Below are positions 1 through 10,700 of a DNA stretch of 28,086 nucleotides, in pieces. Position 1 is the first letter of the stretch; the number at the start of each line of letters is the position of its first letter. The notes under the pieces are model-generated. The model was given only the letters and a program-made list of their open reading frames with translations. It searched no databases and was not told where the DNA came from. Source of the DNA: a virus; the IMG/VR virus record IMGVR_UViG_3300028025_003994, positions 1 to 28,086 of that record; one strand, written 5' to 3'. The translations under genes were made by a program, and so were the position numbers.

Positions 1-87
1 GTTATTGGTGTCGAAACGAGAAAACTTCCTTACAATTTATACGAGGTAAGTGTGGTAAGACTTAAAATATCAAATATCTACCTATAA
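1..87 (+). CDS. C-terminal end of a gene cut by the window edge (unknown)
   Basis: Frame 1 is open from the first base and ends at a TAA at 85-87, giving 28 residues that finish in ...RLKISNIYL. The stop lies 4 nt before the next ATG (92), the same tight spacing seen between the other plus-strand genes, so this is probably the tail of the preceding morphogenesis gene. Too little is visible to name a family. A T7-like gene order would make a tail or other structural protein likely, but that is inference from position only. Confidence 0.55.
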   Translation, partial: VIGVETRKLPYNLYEVSVVRLKISNIYL

Positions 88-91
88 GTTT

Positions 92-1207
92 ATGGCTGAA
101 GAAAACACACAAATAAGAAGACCAACGTTAAGGGACTACTCTCCTACTGAACCTAATCCATTATCTATTGATATTGGGCAATCTTTTATTAATCAAGGCT
201 CTGTTGATCCAGTTGTAGAGGAGCAATCATTTGCCTATAGTCAGTCACATGGCGGTGGCAATAGCTCTGAGTCAAAAAAATACCCTCCTTTTTATCCTTA
301 TCTAAAAAGAAATGGAACAGGTTATGATATTGCAGTAAAAACTGGATATGTTGTAGAGCACGTTATTGCTGGAGATAGTTCTATCAAATATCATTTACCG
401 ACTGGTGTTCCTACTAGAAATAATGCAGATCCAATATGGAAAGCAATTGAAATTGGTCAATGCTTATACATTAAATGTGATATTAATGAGGATGGAGAAA
501 TAGAAGGTAATCCAGCTTTAATTGTAGGTGACAGCGGTTTAGAGGGTGAGCATTACCGTCCTGAAGTATTTGATTTTGGTGGCAACTCTGGAATTAGTTA
601 TTACAAGTTGTGTCAATTGGTTTCTGATGGACCTGGAGTATCCATTAAGTTGTTTAATGCAGGTAGTAATGTTGAGCATTACGATGAGCGTGTTGGCATG
701 GAAAATCTTGAATTACCTCAAGACATAGACGCAGGTTCAATTTATCGAATAGGTAAAAATTATGACGAAACTAGTGACAAGGTTCAATTTCGGACATTAA
801 TGCAACTTGAAGGAGATGGTGAGCCAGTAATTAAAGATGAAGAAGCTGCAACACCATTAGACAGTATTCGTTTTCGCAGGATAGTCGATCTTGGCTCTGA
901 AGCGCAAGTTCATGTCAGTAATCAAGATGGAGCAATTTTAGTTCGCGGAAACTCGTATCCATCATCAGTAACAAATGCGCACAAAATCTCAATGACAGTT
1001 AAAGACGGTTTAGTTACAGATCTTCAACAGATTGACTCTGAAGGATGGTGGGGAACTATTGGGTTCGGTTTTCTTGCTTCGGAATCATATGTTACAGCGG
1101 CTTTAGTGTTTGAGGATGGAATGCTTAAAACAGTTGAGGTTAATGCTACAAACATTGAAGGCACAGAAGGAACACCAGGAGTTGCAAACATCAACTTCTC
1201 AGTTTAA
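92..1207 (+). CDS. Putative phage structural protein, 371 aa, unknown family
   Basis: No family recognised. The protein has a hydrophilic N-terminus of about 60 residues rich in Ser, Gln and Asn, then a region rich in short alternating beta-like stretches (about residues 60-360) with many Gly, Asp and Val. It ends in a beta-like segment finishing GVANINFSV. There is no signal peptide, membrane helix or cysteine cluster. This composition fits a virion or tail-associated protein, and the gene sits just upstream of an adaptor-like gene in a plus-strand morphogenesis block. The ATG at 92 follows the previous stop by 4 nt and has no purine-rich Shine-Dalgarno sequence (upstream bases read cctataagttt). 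It could be a decoration, fibre-base or tail protein; the sequence does not decide. Confidence 0.8.
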   Translation: MAEENTQIRRPTLRDYSPTEPNPLSIDIGQSFINQGSVDPVVEEQSFAYSQSHGGGNSSESKKYPPFYPYLKRNGTGYDIAVKTGYVVEHVIAGDSSIKYHLPTGVPTRNNADPIWKAIEIGQCLYIKCDINEDGEIEGNPALIVGDSGLEGEHYRPEVFDFGGNSGISYYKLCQLVSDGPGVSIKLFNAGSNVEHYDERVGMENLELPQDIDAGSIYRIGKNYDETSDKVQFRTLMQLEGDGEPVIKDEEAATPLDSIRFRRIVDLGSEAQVHVSNQDGAILVRGNSYPSSVTNAHKISMTVKDGLVTDLQQIDSEGWWGTIGFGFLASESYVTAALVFEDGMLKTVEVNATNIEGTEGTPGVANINFSV

Positions 1208-1226
1208 TTCCTCGCCAACAAATAAA

Positions 1227-1253
1227 TTGACACGACAAAAATCATGTTAACAT
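1227..1253 (+). promoter_or_regulatory. Possible sigma70-like promoter in the 151-nt gap before the adaptor gene
   Basis: The gap 1208-1358 is one of the few spaces in the plus-strand block. It holds a perfect -35 hexamer TTGACA (1227-1232) followed after 15 nt by TAACAT (1248-1253, 4 of 6 matches to TATAAT); the spacer is shorter than the ideal 17. No terminator-type hairpin with a U-run is seen for the upstream gene. The call rests on motif similarity only. Confidence 0.25.
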
Positions 1254-1297
1254 AACCATAAACGACTACACAAAACACATAAACCATTTGTTATTTT

Positions 1298-1311
1298 TTT
1301 AGTTGGCTAAA
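1298..1311 (+). repeat. Copy 1 of the 14-base word TTTAGTTGGCTAAA
   Basis: Exact copy, lying 47 nt before the ATG at 1359. The word is a short inverted repeat (TTTAG / CTAAA around TTGG). Exact copies also occur at 16176-16189 (reverse), 23694-23707 (reverse) and 27948-27961, and a one-base variant at 21367-21380. Confidence 0.8.
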
Positions 1312-1358
1312 CCAGACATTTTAATTGCAAGAATCCTAGAGATGTGTAACTTCAACGC

Positions 1359-2027
1359 ATGTCTCAAATCTTAACATTTGCTGAAGCACAGCAGCGATTC
1401 TCTAATTTGGTGACAACCGAAGTTGATATTGCTGATGCTATTCAAGAGGTAGTGGATCGCGCCTATGAAATGGGACGCTGGAGAGGCATGATTGAAGAAA
1501 TTGAATGCACCACTAACCAATATGTTACAATTAGAGAAGACGCTGAAAAAGATGAAGTTTACCTTGATTTTGATCCTGCTCAATTTGACGGAGCTATTGG
1601 CTTTCGTCAAGGAGGTAGAGGATACGGAATTAAAACACTAGTGTCCCTATACCAAGAAGATACCAGTGTTGGTGATTTATCTTTTATTGATATTGGTGAT
1701 GTAACTATCAGCAATTACACCTATCGTCGTTATAGAGTGCCTCGTTACTGGAGCAGCCCTATAGTTGAGCTATACGCGCTTCTGAAGAAGGTCAGCAAGT
1801 CTCCATTGGCTGATAACGACATTCTACCCATCAAAAGCATAGGAGCGCTTAAATCAGGCATTCTGGCTGTTGCTTACGAGAATGTAAACGACATGGAAAG
1901 AGCAGATGCTCACTGGCAGAAATTCATGCAACTCATGGAGAGAGCACAGAAACAATACAATGGAGGTCGTAAGATTTCTATTCGATTCAATGACAACATC
2001 AGGAAACGTCCAACCCAATTCAAATAA
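1359..2027 (+). CDS. Putative head-tail adaptor / tail tube-like protein, 222 aa
   Basis: No firm family match by eye. The protein begins with a helical stretch (residues 1-47, ending in GRWRGM), has a beta-rich middle (about 48-135), and ends with two helices. The second of these reads LKSGILAVAYENVNDMERA and is followed by an acidic/basic helix. A late 'L(K/R)xxxxAxxYExxND...A..W' helix pair is typical of podoviral tail-adaptor proteins (T7 gp11 and P22 gp4 types), which form the ring between portal and tail. Length (T7 gp11 is 196 aa) and position before coiled-coil virion proteins agree. The assignment is inference from pattern and order. The stop overlaps the next start by one base (TAATG at 2025-2029), implying coupled translation. 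No Shine-Dalgarno sequence precedes the ATG. Confidence 0.75.
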   Translation: MSQILTFAEAQQRFSNLVTTEVDIADAIQEVVDRAYEMGRWRGMIEEIECTTNQYVTIREDAEKDEVYLDFDPAQFDGAIGFRQGGRGYGIKTLVSLYQEDTSVGDLSFIDIGDVTISNYTYRRYRVPRYWSSPIVELYALLKKVSKSPLADNDILPIKSIGALKSGILAVAYENVNDMERADAHWQKFMQLMERAQKQYNGGRKISIRFNDNIRKRPTQFK

Positions 2028-3286
2028 TGGCACTACAACAAGATCCCTCAAAAAGTTTTGGCTCTACATCTTATTTTCAAAATAAAGATGAACAACGCCG
2101 TGTGGTAAATGACATGCGTAGAGAGCAACGTAACAAGCGTATTGCTCAACAAGGCCTTACTCGCAACATTAAAAGAGCAATTAGAAAAGGTGAGAATCCT
2201 GGAGCTTTTATTAATGCCGCCAAAGAGATGGGTCTTGATCCATTAGGTGGTGGTGGGTTTGGTCCTGAAGCTGCACAAAGAGATGCTGCGCTAAGAGCTA
2301 AAGCTGCCGCTGGATTTGAAGAGGTTAGTCAACAGAGACAAAAGTCTGACAAAGCAGTTGGTAATAAAGGTGGAGCTATTAACGACAAGCCAATCACAAC
2401 TGAATCTGGCGGTATGGTAAGTTCGGCTCCAGCAATAAATCCAGCTAATGTCGATGTAACCAGTGCGCAAACAGTTGAACCTGTTGCAACTGGCATTATA
2501 AGCAATAAGCCTAAAGAACCAGAGTGGTTTACAGGTGATGTTAAAAAAGATACTACGTTTAAGGGAGTGGATCTCACTGAAACTAGATTTATTGGAAAAA
2601 GCAGAGAAGAAGCTCGTCAAATGGTTATGTCTGATAAAGCTAGCAAAGCCTTAAGACAGTTTGATGTGACTGGACAAGCTCTTGCACAAAAAGAAAAAGA
2701 TGCAGCCTTTGCGCAAGAAAAACAAAACATTGAAGCACAAGGCAACATTGCAAGAGAGCAGGTTAGCCAGATGGATATAGACAAAAAAACACAAGCTGCT
2801 CTTGATCCAACAAATATAGCAAAACAAAAAGCTGATTTTGTCGCTTCTCAAGCTAGGAGCGAAGAATACAAAAAAGCTTTAGAGAGATTTGATTCTATTA
2901 CTCCAGCACTGGATAAGGGTGTAGAAAGCGTTGGATTATTTCAAGATTACACAAATGCATCCATGTCTGGAATCAAAGCGCAGTCTGATTTCATGCAAAG
3001 AGTAAACACTTCAAATATAATGCGTGATGCTCAAATTCAAAGAGATGCTCAACTTCAAGCAGATCAGCAAATTAGAGAAGATCAACAAAGGTCTATAGAC
3101 TTTAATGCGGGAGTGCAAACAAATGAAAATACTCGCGTAGCAAACATGACCACATCAGCTAATCGAGATTTATTTAATCGCTCCACAAAGGGTAAGATTT
3201 ATAATACTGGAAGCGCAATGGCTAATGCTGTAGCTAAAGCCACTTCATCTATTTTCAATAACACAAATCCATACTACATAAAATAA
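2027..3286 (+). CDS. Putative internal virion protein, Gln/Ala-rich coiled coil, 419 aa
   Basis: The family is not recognised. The N-terminus (about 1-60) is basic and helical (RREQRNKRIAQQ). Residues about 60-180 include a glycine-rich patch and a Pro/Thr linker. From about 190 to 380 the chain is long, helical and rich in Gln, Ala, Lys and Asp, with heptad-like runs such as QIQRDAQLQADQQIREDQQ. The C-terminus is Asn/Ser-rich and ends NPYYIK. No enzyme motif, signal peptide or membrane helix is visible. Position and composition resemble the first of the T7 internal virion proteins (gp14/gp15 region), which are ejected with the DNA; this is inference. Translation is probably coupled to the preceding gene through the one-base overlap. 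Confidence 0.75.
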   Translation: MALQQDPSKSFGSTSYFQNKDEQRRVVNDMRREQRNKRIAQQGLTRNIKRAIRKGENPGAFINAAKEMGLDPLGGGGFGPEAAQRDAALRAKAAAGFEEVSQQRQKSDKAVGNKGGAINDKPITTESGGMVSSAPAINPANVDVTSAQTVEPVATGIISNKPKEPEWFTGDVKKDTTFKGVDLTETRFIGKSREEARQMVMSDKASKALRQFDVTGQALAQKEKDAAFAQEKQNIEAQGNIAREQVSQMDIDKKTQAALDPTNIAKQKADFVASQARSEEYKKALERFDSITPALDKGVESVGLFQDYTNASMSGIKAQSDFMQRVNTSNIMRDAQIQRDAQLQADQQIREDQQRSIDFNAGVQTNENTRVANMTTSANRDLFNRSTKGKIYNTGSAMANAVAKATSSIFNNTNPYYIK

Positions 3287-3287
3287 T

Positions 3288-4769
3288 ATGCCAAGTCCAT
3301 TTGATAAAGTTACAGAGTCTCAACAGTTAAGAAACTATTTGGAGAATCGTCCAGTTGTTGAAGAATTAGCTAGAAGTCAAGATGTTGTATTTCAAGCTGA
3401 AATGAACAGACTTGGTTTAGAGGAGAAGCAAAAAGAAATAGCGATAAATGACGAGAATCGTGCAATAATGAAAAGCTACGATGAAAACGTTACTAGCCAA
3501 TCATCTAGTCCTGAAGACTTAATGAAACGAACGCAAGACTTCCTCAAGAAAAATCCTAGAAGTTCTGCTGCAATTATGGAGTATGCTGGTAAAGCATCTT
3601 CATTTTTTGACATGGGCAACAAGAGCAAGCTTTCAGGCATTCAACTTGAGCAAGCAGTTCGTGAAAATGAAGCTCAAAAGAAATTTCAAGAATTAAACGA
3701 AAAATCTATTCAAGCAAATCTTGAATCTAGTATTCTTAAATCTGCTCAAGATAAATCAACGGCTGAAATAAATACCTATAAAGAAAATAAAAGCAAAATT
3801 GATGGTATTACTGGCATGTTTGCGTCAATTGATAGGCTTGGTCTTGATGAGAAAACCAAAGCGGCTATTGCAAATGTTAATAATAACTATTACAAGAAGA
3901 TCAAGGATTCTTCTAATAGAGAAGATTCTCAGAGCAAACTTGATTCACAAAAATATTTTGATGAAGCAAATAAGATTTTTGCTCCACTACTTGAGTTTGA
4001 TGCAGTTAATAAAACATTAAGAAGTTCAGCTAGTGTAAAACATGCAGAAACAAGAGTTAAAGCAGAACAGCAATATCAACCACAATATCAACAATGGACT
4101 GCAACAAAAAGTGCAGAAGGCGCTGATACGGCTTCTTTGACTTTTGATAAGTTTTTGATTGATTCTTATAATCAAAAAGATGAACCAAATACTGTTGGTA
4201 ATGCAATGATGCGCGATAGCAAACAAGCTGAAATGCTTGAAGATTTTGGTGAGCTTTCTGAAGCTGCAAATGAGTTTCAAAAATACAATGCTGCATTACT
4301 TGAATCTATTGATCCTATTACTGGAATGCCAAGTGAGGATAAAATGGGGAATCTTGCAATGCGTTCAGAAAGCATGAACCTTTTATTGAAGCAATCAATT
4401 GAAAGAAAGAAAATAAAGGCTGACACTTATTCCCAACAGCTTGATCAAGAAAAAGCTCGTTTAGATAATCTTCAAGCTGAAGCCGATCTTCGAAATACAG
4501 AATCACTCACCAGAGCTAGAGATGAGGGGCGTATTGATGTTGATGATCCCGAGCTACAAAGTCTTCAATCAGAAAGATCCGCTATACTTAGAAGCATTCG
4601 TCAAGAAGAGTCAAAGAAAGCGGAGAAAAATGGCGCAACTGAGGCTCGAACGAAATTAATCGAAAAACTTGAAAAACAAGTAGGAGACTTAAATAAAGAA
4701 ATCACTAATAGACGAAACGCTATTACACAGAAATCAAATGCAACAAATTCAGTAAATCCAGCAGAATAA
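3288..4769 (+). CDS. Putative internal virion / scaffold-type coiled-coil protein, 493 aa
   Basis: The family is not recognised. The protein is almost wholly hydrophilic and helical with long heptad-like stretches: about residues 15-75, 120-230, 255-345, and a strong coiled coil about 365-480 (for example DQEKARLDNLQAEADL, then KLEKQVGDLNKEITNRR). It has no cysteines in a cluster, no membrane segment and no nucleotide-binding motif. The ATG starts one base after the previous stop, and the next gene starts 3 nt after its stop, so the three genes form one translation unit with the giant protein. By order it matches T7 gp15 (DNA-ejection tube component), but only order and coiled-coil character support this. 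A scaffold or tape-measure-like role is an alternative. Confidence 0.75.
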   Translation: MPSPFDKVTESQQLRNYLENRPVVEELARSQDVVFQAEMNRLGLEEKQKEIAINDENRAIMKSYDENVTSQSSSPEDLMKRTQDFLKKNPRSSAAIMEYAGKASSFFDMGNKSKLSGIQLEQAVRENEAQKKFQELNEKSIQANLESSILKSAQDKSTAEINTYKENKSKIDGITGMFASIDRLGLDEKTKAAIANVNNNYYKKIKDSSNREDSQSKLDSQKYFDEANKIFAPLLEFDAVNKTLRSSASVKHAETRVKAEQQYQPQYQQWTATKSAEGADTASLTFDKFLIDSYNQKDEPNTVGNAMMRDSKQAEMLEDFGELSEAANEFQKYNAALLESIDPITGMPSEDKMGNLAMRSESMNLLLKQSIERKKIKADTYSQQLDQEKARLDNLQAEADLRNTESLTRARDEGRIDVDDPELQSLQSERSAILRSIRQEESKKAEKNGATEARTKLIEKLEKQVGDLNKEITNRRNAITQKSNATNSVNPAE

Positions 4770-4772
4770 CTT

Positions 4773-7700
4773 ATGACCGATCCATTCAACGAAAGCAAAA
4801 AAGGTTTTTTCACTTTTGAGAAAAACAGCGAGTATTCCTATCTTAACCAACCAATTGCTAAACCAGTTGAGGCGACTAAAGTCGAAGAAAAAGAAGAAGA
4901 GAAGTTTACTCCAGAAACCTATGGTGATTATGGCATCAAGATTCCTGATCCATTAAATCCATTTAAGATGTTTGATTCAAACGAGTGGGCAAACAATCCT
5001 GATTCGCGTGAAGAGGCAGCACTTAAAGTTACGGAGAATTACTACAATGAGCTTATGAAGCCAGAGGCTACTGTTCCTGCTATTGTTGATGGACAACTTA
5101 AGCAAGTGCAAGCATCTGAGGCTGGACGCTTAACAAAGGCTGGATTGCACGCATACGATAATAGCTTGCAATTGATTGGCATGGCGCAACAAAGGGAGGA
5201 TGGAGGATTCCGTCTTAATCCAATGACAGGTAAAAAAGATTTTGCATTTGGAAGTAAGAATCTTACTCCATATGATCCAGAAAAAGACAAGGATAGTCAG
5301 AAACGTCAAGCTGATGAAAATGGATATGGAGCAAATGATTACGAGTTGAGCAATAAAGAAATTTTTGGACGCGATCATGTATCTAGTGTTATTGATGCAT
5401 ACGCCAAAAAGAATGATTTAGATATTGAAGACTTAAAGCCAGAGAGTATTACGCCAGAACGCTTTGTTCAGATTCGTGATTCACTGCGTGAAGGCGATCC
5501 TTCTGGTGGTGCTTTTGAGGTAACTAAAAAGATTAATGGAAGTAACGATGCTGTTCTTGATGAGGAAGCACGTAAGGAGTATGCAGATGCGCTTGGTTAC
5601 TACACAAAAGAAAAGCAACTTGGTGACAAGCTTGTTGATATGTATAATGGACAACCTGTTATTAACTATGAAAAACTTACTGATCTTAATAAGTTTGAAG
5701 AAGCAGTTAATTCCTTGCAAATGCCAGCAGTTGATAAGGCTAGGTTCCTGACAACATTTAAGCGTAACTTTGAAGAGGATGCCGCAAGAATTCTTATGGA
5801 GCAACAATTAGGCTCTACCGCTCCAGAATTAGCATTTGCAGCAACTCCAGCAGGAGCAATAGCTACATATGCTGGCTTAATGGATGGTGAGAATGAAATT
5901 CAAAAATGGGCGCGTGAAGGAAATAAAACTGCTTATGAATTCCTTAAAGAGAATCCATTTTACTCCCAAGATACTCCATATGCTATTTCTGCACTAAGAC
6001 GTGTAGGACTAAGAACTGTTAATTCATTCCAGAATACCGCCCTTGGTGCTAGCGCCCTTGGTCTTGGATTTGTTGGGGTAGTAGCTAAAAAAGTAGGAGC
6101 CGAAGGCGTATCAGATTTGGCAAGAGAGGCTGGAATGTCAATGATTGAAGCAGGAGCATATTCAAGCAATGTCCTTACTGCTGGAGCTAAATATGATGGT
6201 GGAATAAATGAAGTATTTAGCATTGGTGACATTAGCGTTACTGATGAAGATTTGTATTCCGTTGTTGGTCAGGTTCTTGAAACTGTTGCAACTGGAGGTG
6301 CTTCAATGCTTGTTAAAGGCGCTATTAAAGGCGGCACAACTTCTTTAGCTAAAATGACATTAAAAGAGTCCCTTGAATTTGGAGCGGCTAAAGCTTCTCA
6401 ATCAATAGCTAAAAGACAAACAGCTGGATTTGCAACTAAGGCAGCAATCAAAGCTAAGGAAGCAGCTATATCATTGTGGACTAATTCTTCAAAAGTTAAA
6501 CTAGCTGAGAATATCTTGGCAACATCATTGCAAGGATCATTTGGTTCAGCTGGACAAGCTTTGTCTTCTTCTTATGGAGAAGCTATTGATAAGGGTATGA
6601 GTAGAGAAGATGCTCTTGCTGAAGCTACTGGCAAAGCTACAGCTAATGGACTTGCTACGTTTGCAGCAATGTCATTAATGAACATGGTTGCTCCAGGTGT
6701 TGAAAAGATTTTAATGTCACCTGAGACCCTTGTTGGTGCTGGTCAAGCAATTAAGAATACATTGGCTAGTCGTGCAGCACGTAAAAGCATTTCAGCTGGC
6801 TTAACTGATGTCGTTGGAGACAAGGCTGTCAGAACAGCCCTTTCTAAGGGCGTAGCTGACGCTGTAAGAGGTCAGGTGTCGAAAGAAGGTATTGGTGGCT
6901 ATATTGGCGCTGTCGCTCTTAACGGGGTTGCTGAAGGCCTTGAGGAGATGATTGACACTGCTCTTGCAACTACACTTGATGCCTACATGAATAACTCCCC
7001 AGAAGCAAGGAAGGAACTAGAGTCTGGTGGATTATGGCTTGATGTTATTAAGTCTGGTATTATGGGCGCAATGATGGGTAGCGGAGTGAATGCTGTATCG
7101 CTAACATCCAAAGATAAAAAGGAAATGGCAATGAAATCTAAAGATAGCATGAATGACTATCTCCAGAAAAAACTTCCAATGCTTTCACCTAGCCTACAAT
7201 CAAAAGTATTTGTTTCTCAAAAAGATAAGTCTCAACCACAAATGGCGCAGACGATTCAACAGATATTGCAAACTGGTGATCTAAATCAAAAGGTAGAGGC
7301 TCTTGCCAATCTTGGTAATATTGCTGCCGTTAATGCATTTACTCCCCAGACAACAGTTACGCCAACAGGAACCACTACTCCTACAACTACAGTAACCCCA
7401 GCAAAAGCTGCGCCTAGTCAACCAGTTGACGTTACTCCTGATTTCTTTGAGTCACTAGCCATTGACACTTCATACGATGCGCCAGATAACACGACATGGA
7501 CAAGAAAGCAAAATGCATCAGGTAATTCAGTAATGACTAGAAATGATTCTGCTGGCAATGTAAAAGAAATGACTACTACAGAGTTTGCTAATTTTGTTAA
7601 TACTCAAAACAAAACTACAGTTAGCAAAACCAAACCTGTTGTTACTACAAAAGCAGAAGAGGCTACAACAAAAGAAGTTACTCCTACTGAAGTATCTACT

Positions 7701-10700
7701 ACACCTACTTCATTTAAATTGTCTAATAAATCTGGTGTAGCTGTTGAAGTCAAAACTCCAGTTAAAGATGAAAAAGAATTAGCTGGCTACGCTTATGAAG
7801 AAGCTCATGGCAAATCTATTGCTGGAGAAAAAATTGAGCCAACTAAAACAGAGGATGTAATTTCAAAAGGTAAAACATACAAGATTGCTACTTACTCTAT
7901 TGATGGTAAACCAGCCGATTTACATAGCGTTGAAGTAGATAATGATGGTAATCCAGTGACCGTTGGCTACGCAGGAGAGACTACAACAAAATTCTATAAT
8001 AAAGCAGAACTCGTAAAACTACTTTCTTTAAGTAAATCTTCTCAAGTTGTCGTCAAGGATGATAATGATTTTAAATCTGAAGCGCAAGATGTTGCGCCAA
8101 AAGAAAAGGTTGAAACCAAAGCTAAAAAACCTTTATATTTAGAACCTGAAGAAAATCAAGAGTCTGCGATTTTTGGTTTACAAAAGGAGACAAAACCAAA
8201 ATCAAAAGCCCCCAAGCCTTCACCTGTTAAAAAAAGCGATGAAGTAACTGAATCTGAAATTGATGGTGAAGATAAATTACCAACAAGACATAAAGGGACT
8301 ATTAAAAAGTTTACTAAGGTTCTTAATAAACTTGGAATCAAAGTTTATGTTCGTGAAAACAATACGGAATTAAATAAATTTTTAACTGAAAACAATGCTC
8401 AGACAGTTGAAGACAATGCTATGGCGGCTACAACTATTAATGGCAAGCCAGCTATTGTAATTAATGCAGAGCAAGTAGGCAAGTTGCAAGACTTGCTCAC
8501 TGGTATGAAGCACGAAGTATTTCACACTATTGAAATAGCTTTCAGGAAAACACCAGAAGGCAAGAAACTCTATAACTTAATAAGCCCCCAAAAACTCTTG
8601 CAAGACAAGAAACTTGTTGAGTTTATGCAGAGAGAATACTCAAGCAAGTTTGCAGAACTTGATGAGACAAACGCTTTTTATGAAGTAATGAGAGCATTTA
8701 TCGCTGGTAAACTTCATGGAGAAACATTTACCTATAAGCCATTCTTGGAATACCTCAAAGCATTTATCAATCATGTAAGAAAGTTAGTGAAGGGTGACAA
8801 AGAACTTACTAATTATGTTGACAAACTTTCACGGTATTACGAGAGCGCAGTTAAAGATGCTGACAAGGAGTTAGGATTAAGTGTTGCTTCTACTGGCGTT
8901 TTCAAAAGCTTTATGTCTTCAATTGCGAGTAAAGCTAAAGATTTAACTAAATCAAAAGCAAAAGAAGGCAAAGCCATTCAAACAACAACTGCTAGCGAAA
9001 GTGATATTGACGATCTTGTTAATGATTTGCTTATTCAAATTAATAATGCTTATGAAGACAATGCCAATCCTGATGAAATATTCAACTATGTTGTAAGAAC
9101 CATTGATAATAGATTGGTTGGTGTTGATGTAGGATTGGATTCTTATAGTAAAACTAAAGTTTTTGAGATGGTCTTGGGCGCATTAAATAATGAAAGCTCT
9201 ACACCTGAGTTGAAAAGTTTATTTGAAAACAAAATTACTGATCTCGGAAAAGAAAAATCTCCCGTTATTGCGCTTCCTGCAAGTCAGGTTGAAAACATGG
9301 AGCCAATTAAAAAGAGATTAGATCTTGCTGGATGGACTGGCATTAGACGTTTTATTTCTGAAGTAAGAGAGGATGGATTAACTCGAAACCAGCCTGATGT
9401 CATGTCGTTTAATGATGACACAAAACTTCCATTTACAAATGCATTTATTGAGTTCCCAATGGACCCAGTTACCCAAAAGTATCCTGATCATGATTTGAAG
9501 TTTGGTGATGCAATGGAAAGCATTAATGCTGCTGGTGTTGTTGATGGCTATTTGATTTATAGTCATAGCATTGAAACATTTAATCCAGAAACCAATACAG
9601 GTTATATTACTCATCGTTTTATGAAGAGTCCTGCATTGAAGCCTAATGGAAAAATAAGTCCTTTCTTCTCTGTTAAACAATCTCAATATGCGCGTGAGTT
9701 TTACGACATGGTTACTGATAGCAATGTCATTGCAACTATGTTCACTCCAACTAATGAGGGAGTGATGATCACTTCACCAGAAGGCCTTATTAAGCTTGTA
9801 TTTGAGTCCCTTACCTCAAACAGAACTAAGGCAGAGAATGGCAAAACTCCAGAGGCATTCCTTAAACAAGGAGACAAGGATATTAAATTTGCTGATATAT
9901 TTGAATTTGTAGCGAAAGACAATAAAGATGGAACAAGCCCCTTCTACTACAAAGACGGGAAGATTGTGGTTAATACTGCAAAGCTTGCAAGAAACTTTAG
10001 CTTCATCAAGGAAGAGGCATTAAGCACTAAAGAGCAAAAGACTAGCGTTGCATTGATGGTTGCTTCTACTGTTCGCGCAGCTATTGAGGAGGAGATTCTT
10101 CACTTTGCAACCATTGGTGTTTTTGCTGGAGACAACAATCCCAAAACTGGCGTTAATAAACTAGTTGAGTTTTACGATGAACTAGAAAAACTTGGTTACT
10201 TCAATGATATGATTGATCAAATCAGGGAGATGCAAGGCATTGATAATGCTGGTGTGTCTCTTACTAATGAAGAGAAGATTGTTATTGCTGCGGAGGTAAT
10301 GTCATTCACCCATCAACGTGCAACTAATGGCGCTACCTATGGAGATGAATATCAACGCCTCTATGATGGCATGTATGCCAGAGGTGAGCAAGGAGGTAAT
10401 GCTCTTGCAACTGCGCGTCAATATGGTCAGACATTAAACAATATCCTTCAGGCTCGCGCAGCTACTTCCTTCATGTCTCCTAGGATGCAGGAAATGCTTG
10501 AGAAGCTAAACAAAGCCAAGGTTGAACTTGGTGTAAACCAAAGGCTCAATAACTCTGATCAACTTGCAGCAAACTACCTTAGCGAGCAATACCAACTCAA
10601 TAGAGGTAATATGCAGAAGTCTATTGATGAAGCATTTATGAATGACTCTTTTGCGGTTGAGGAATTCCGTGCTGAACTCAAAGAGATTAACATACCTATT

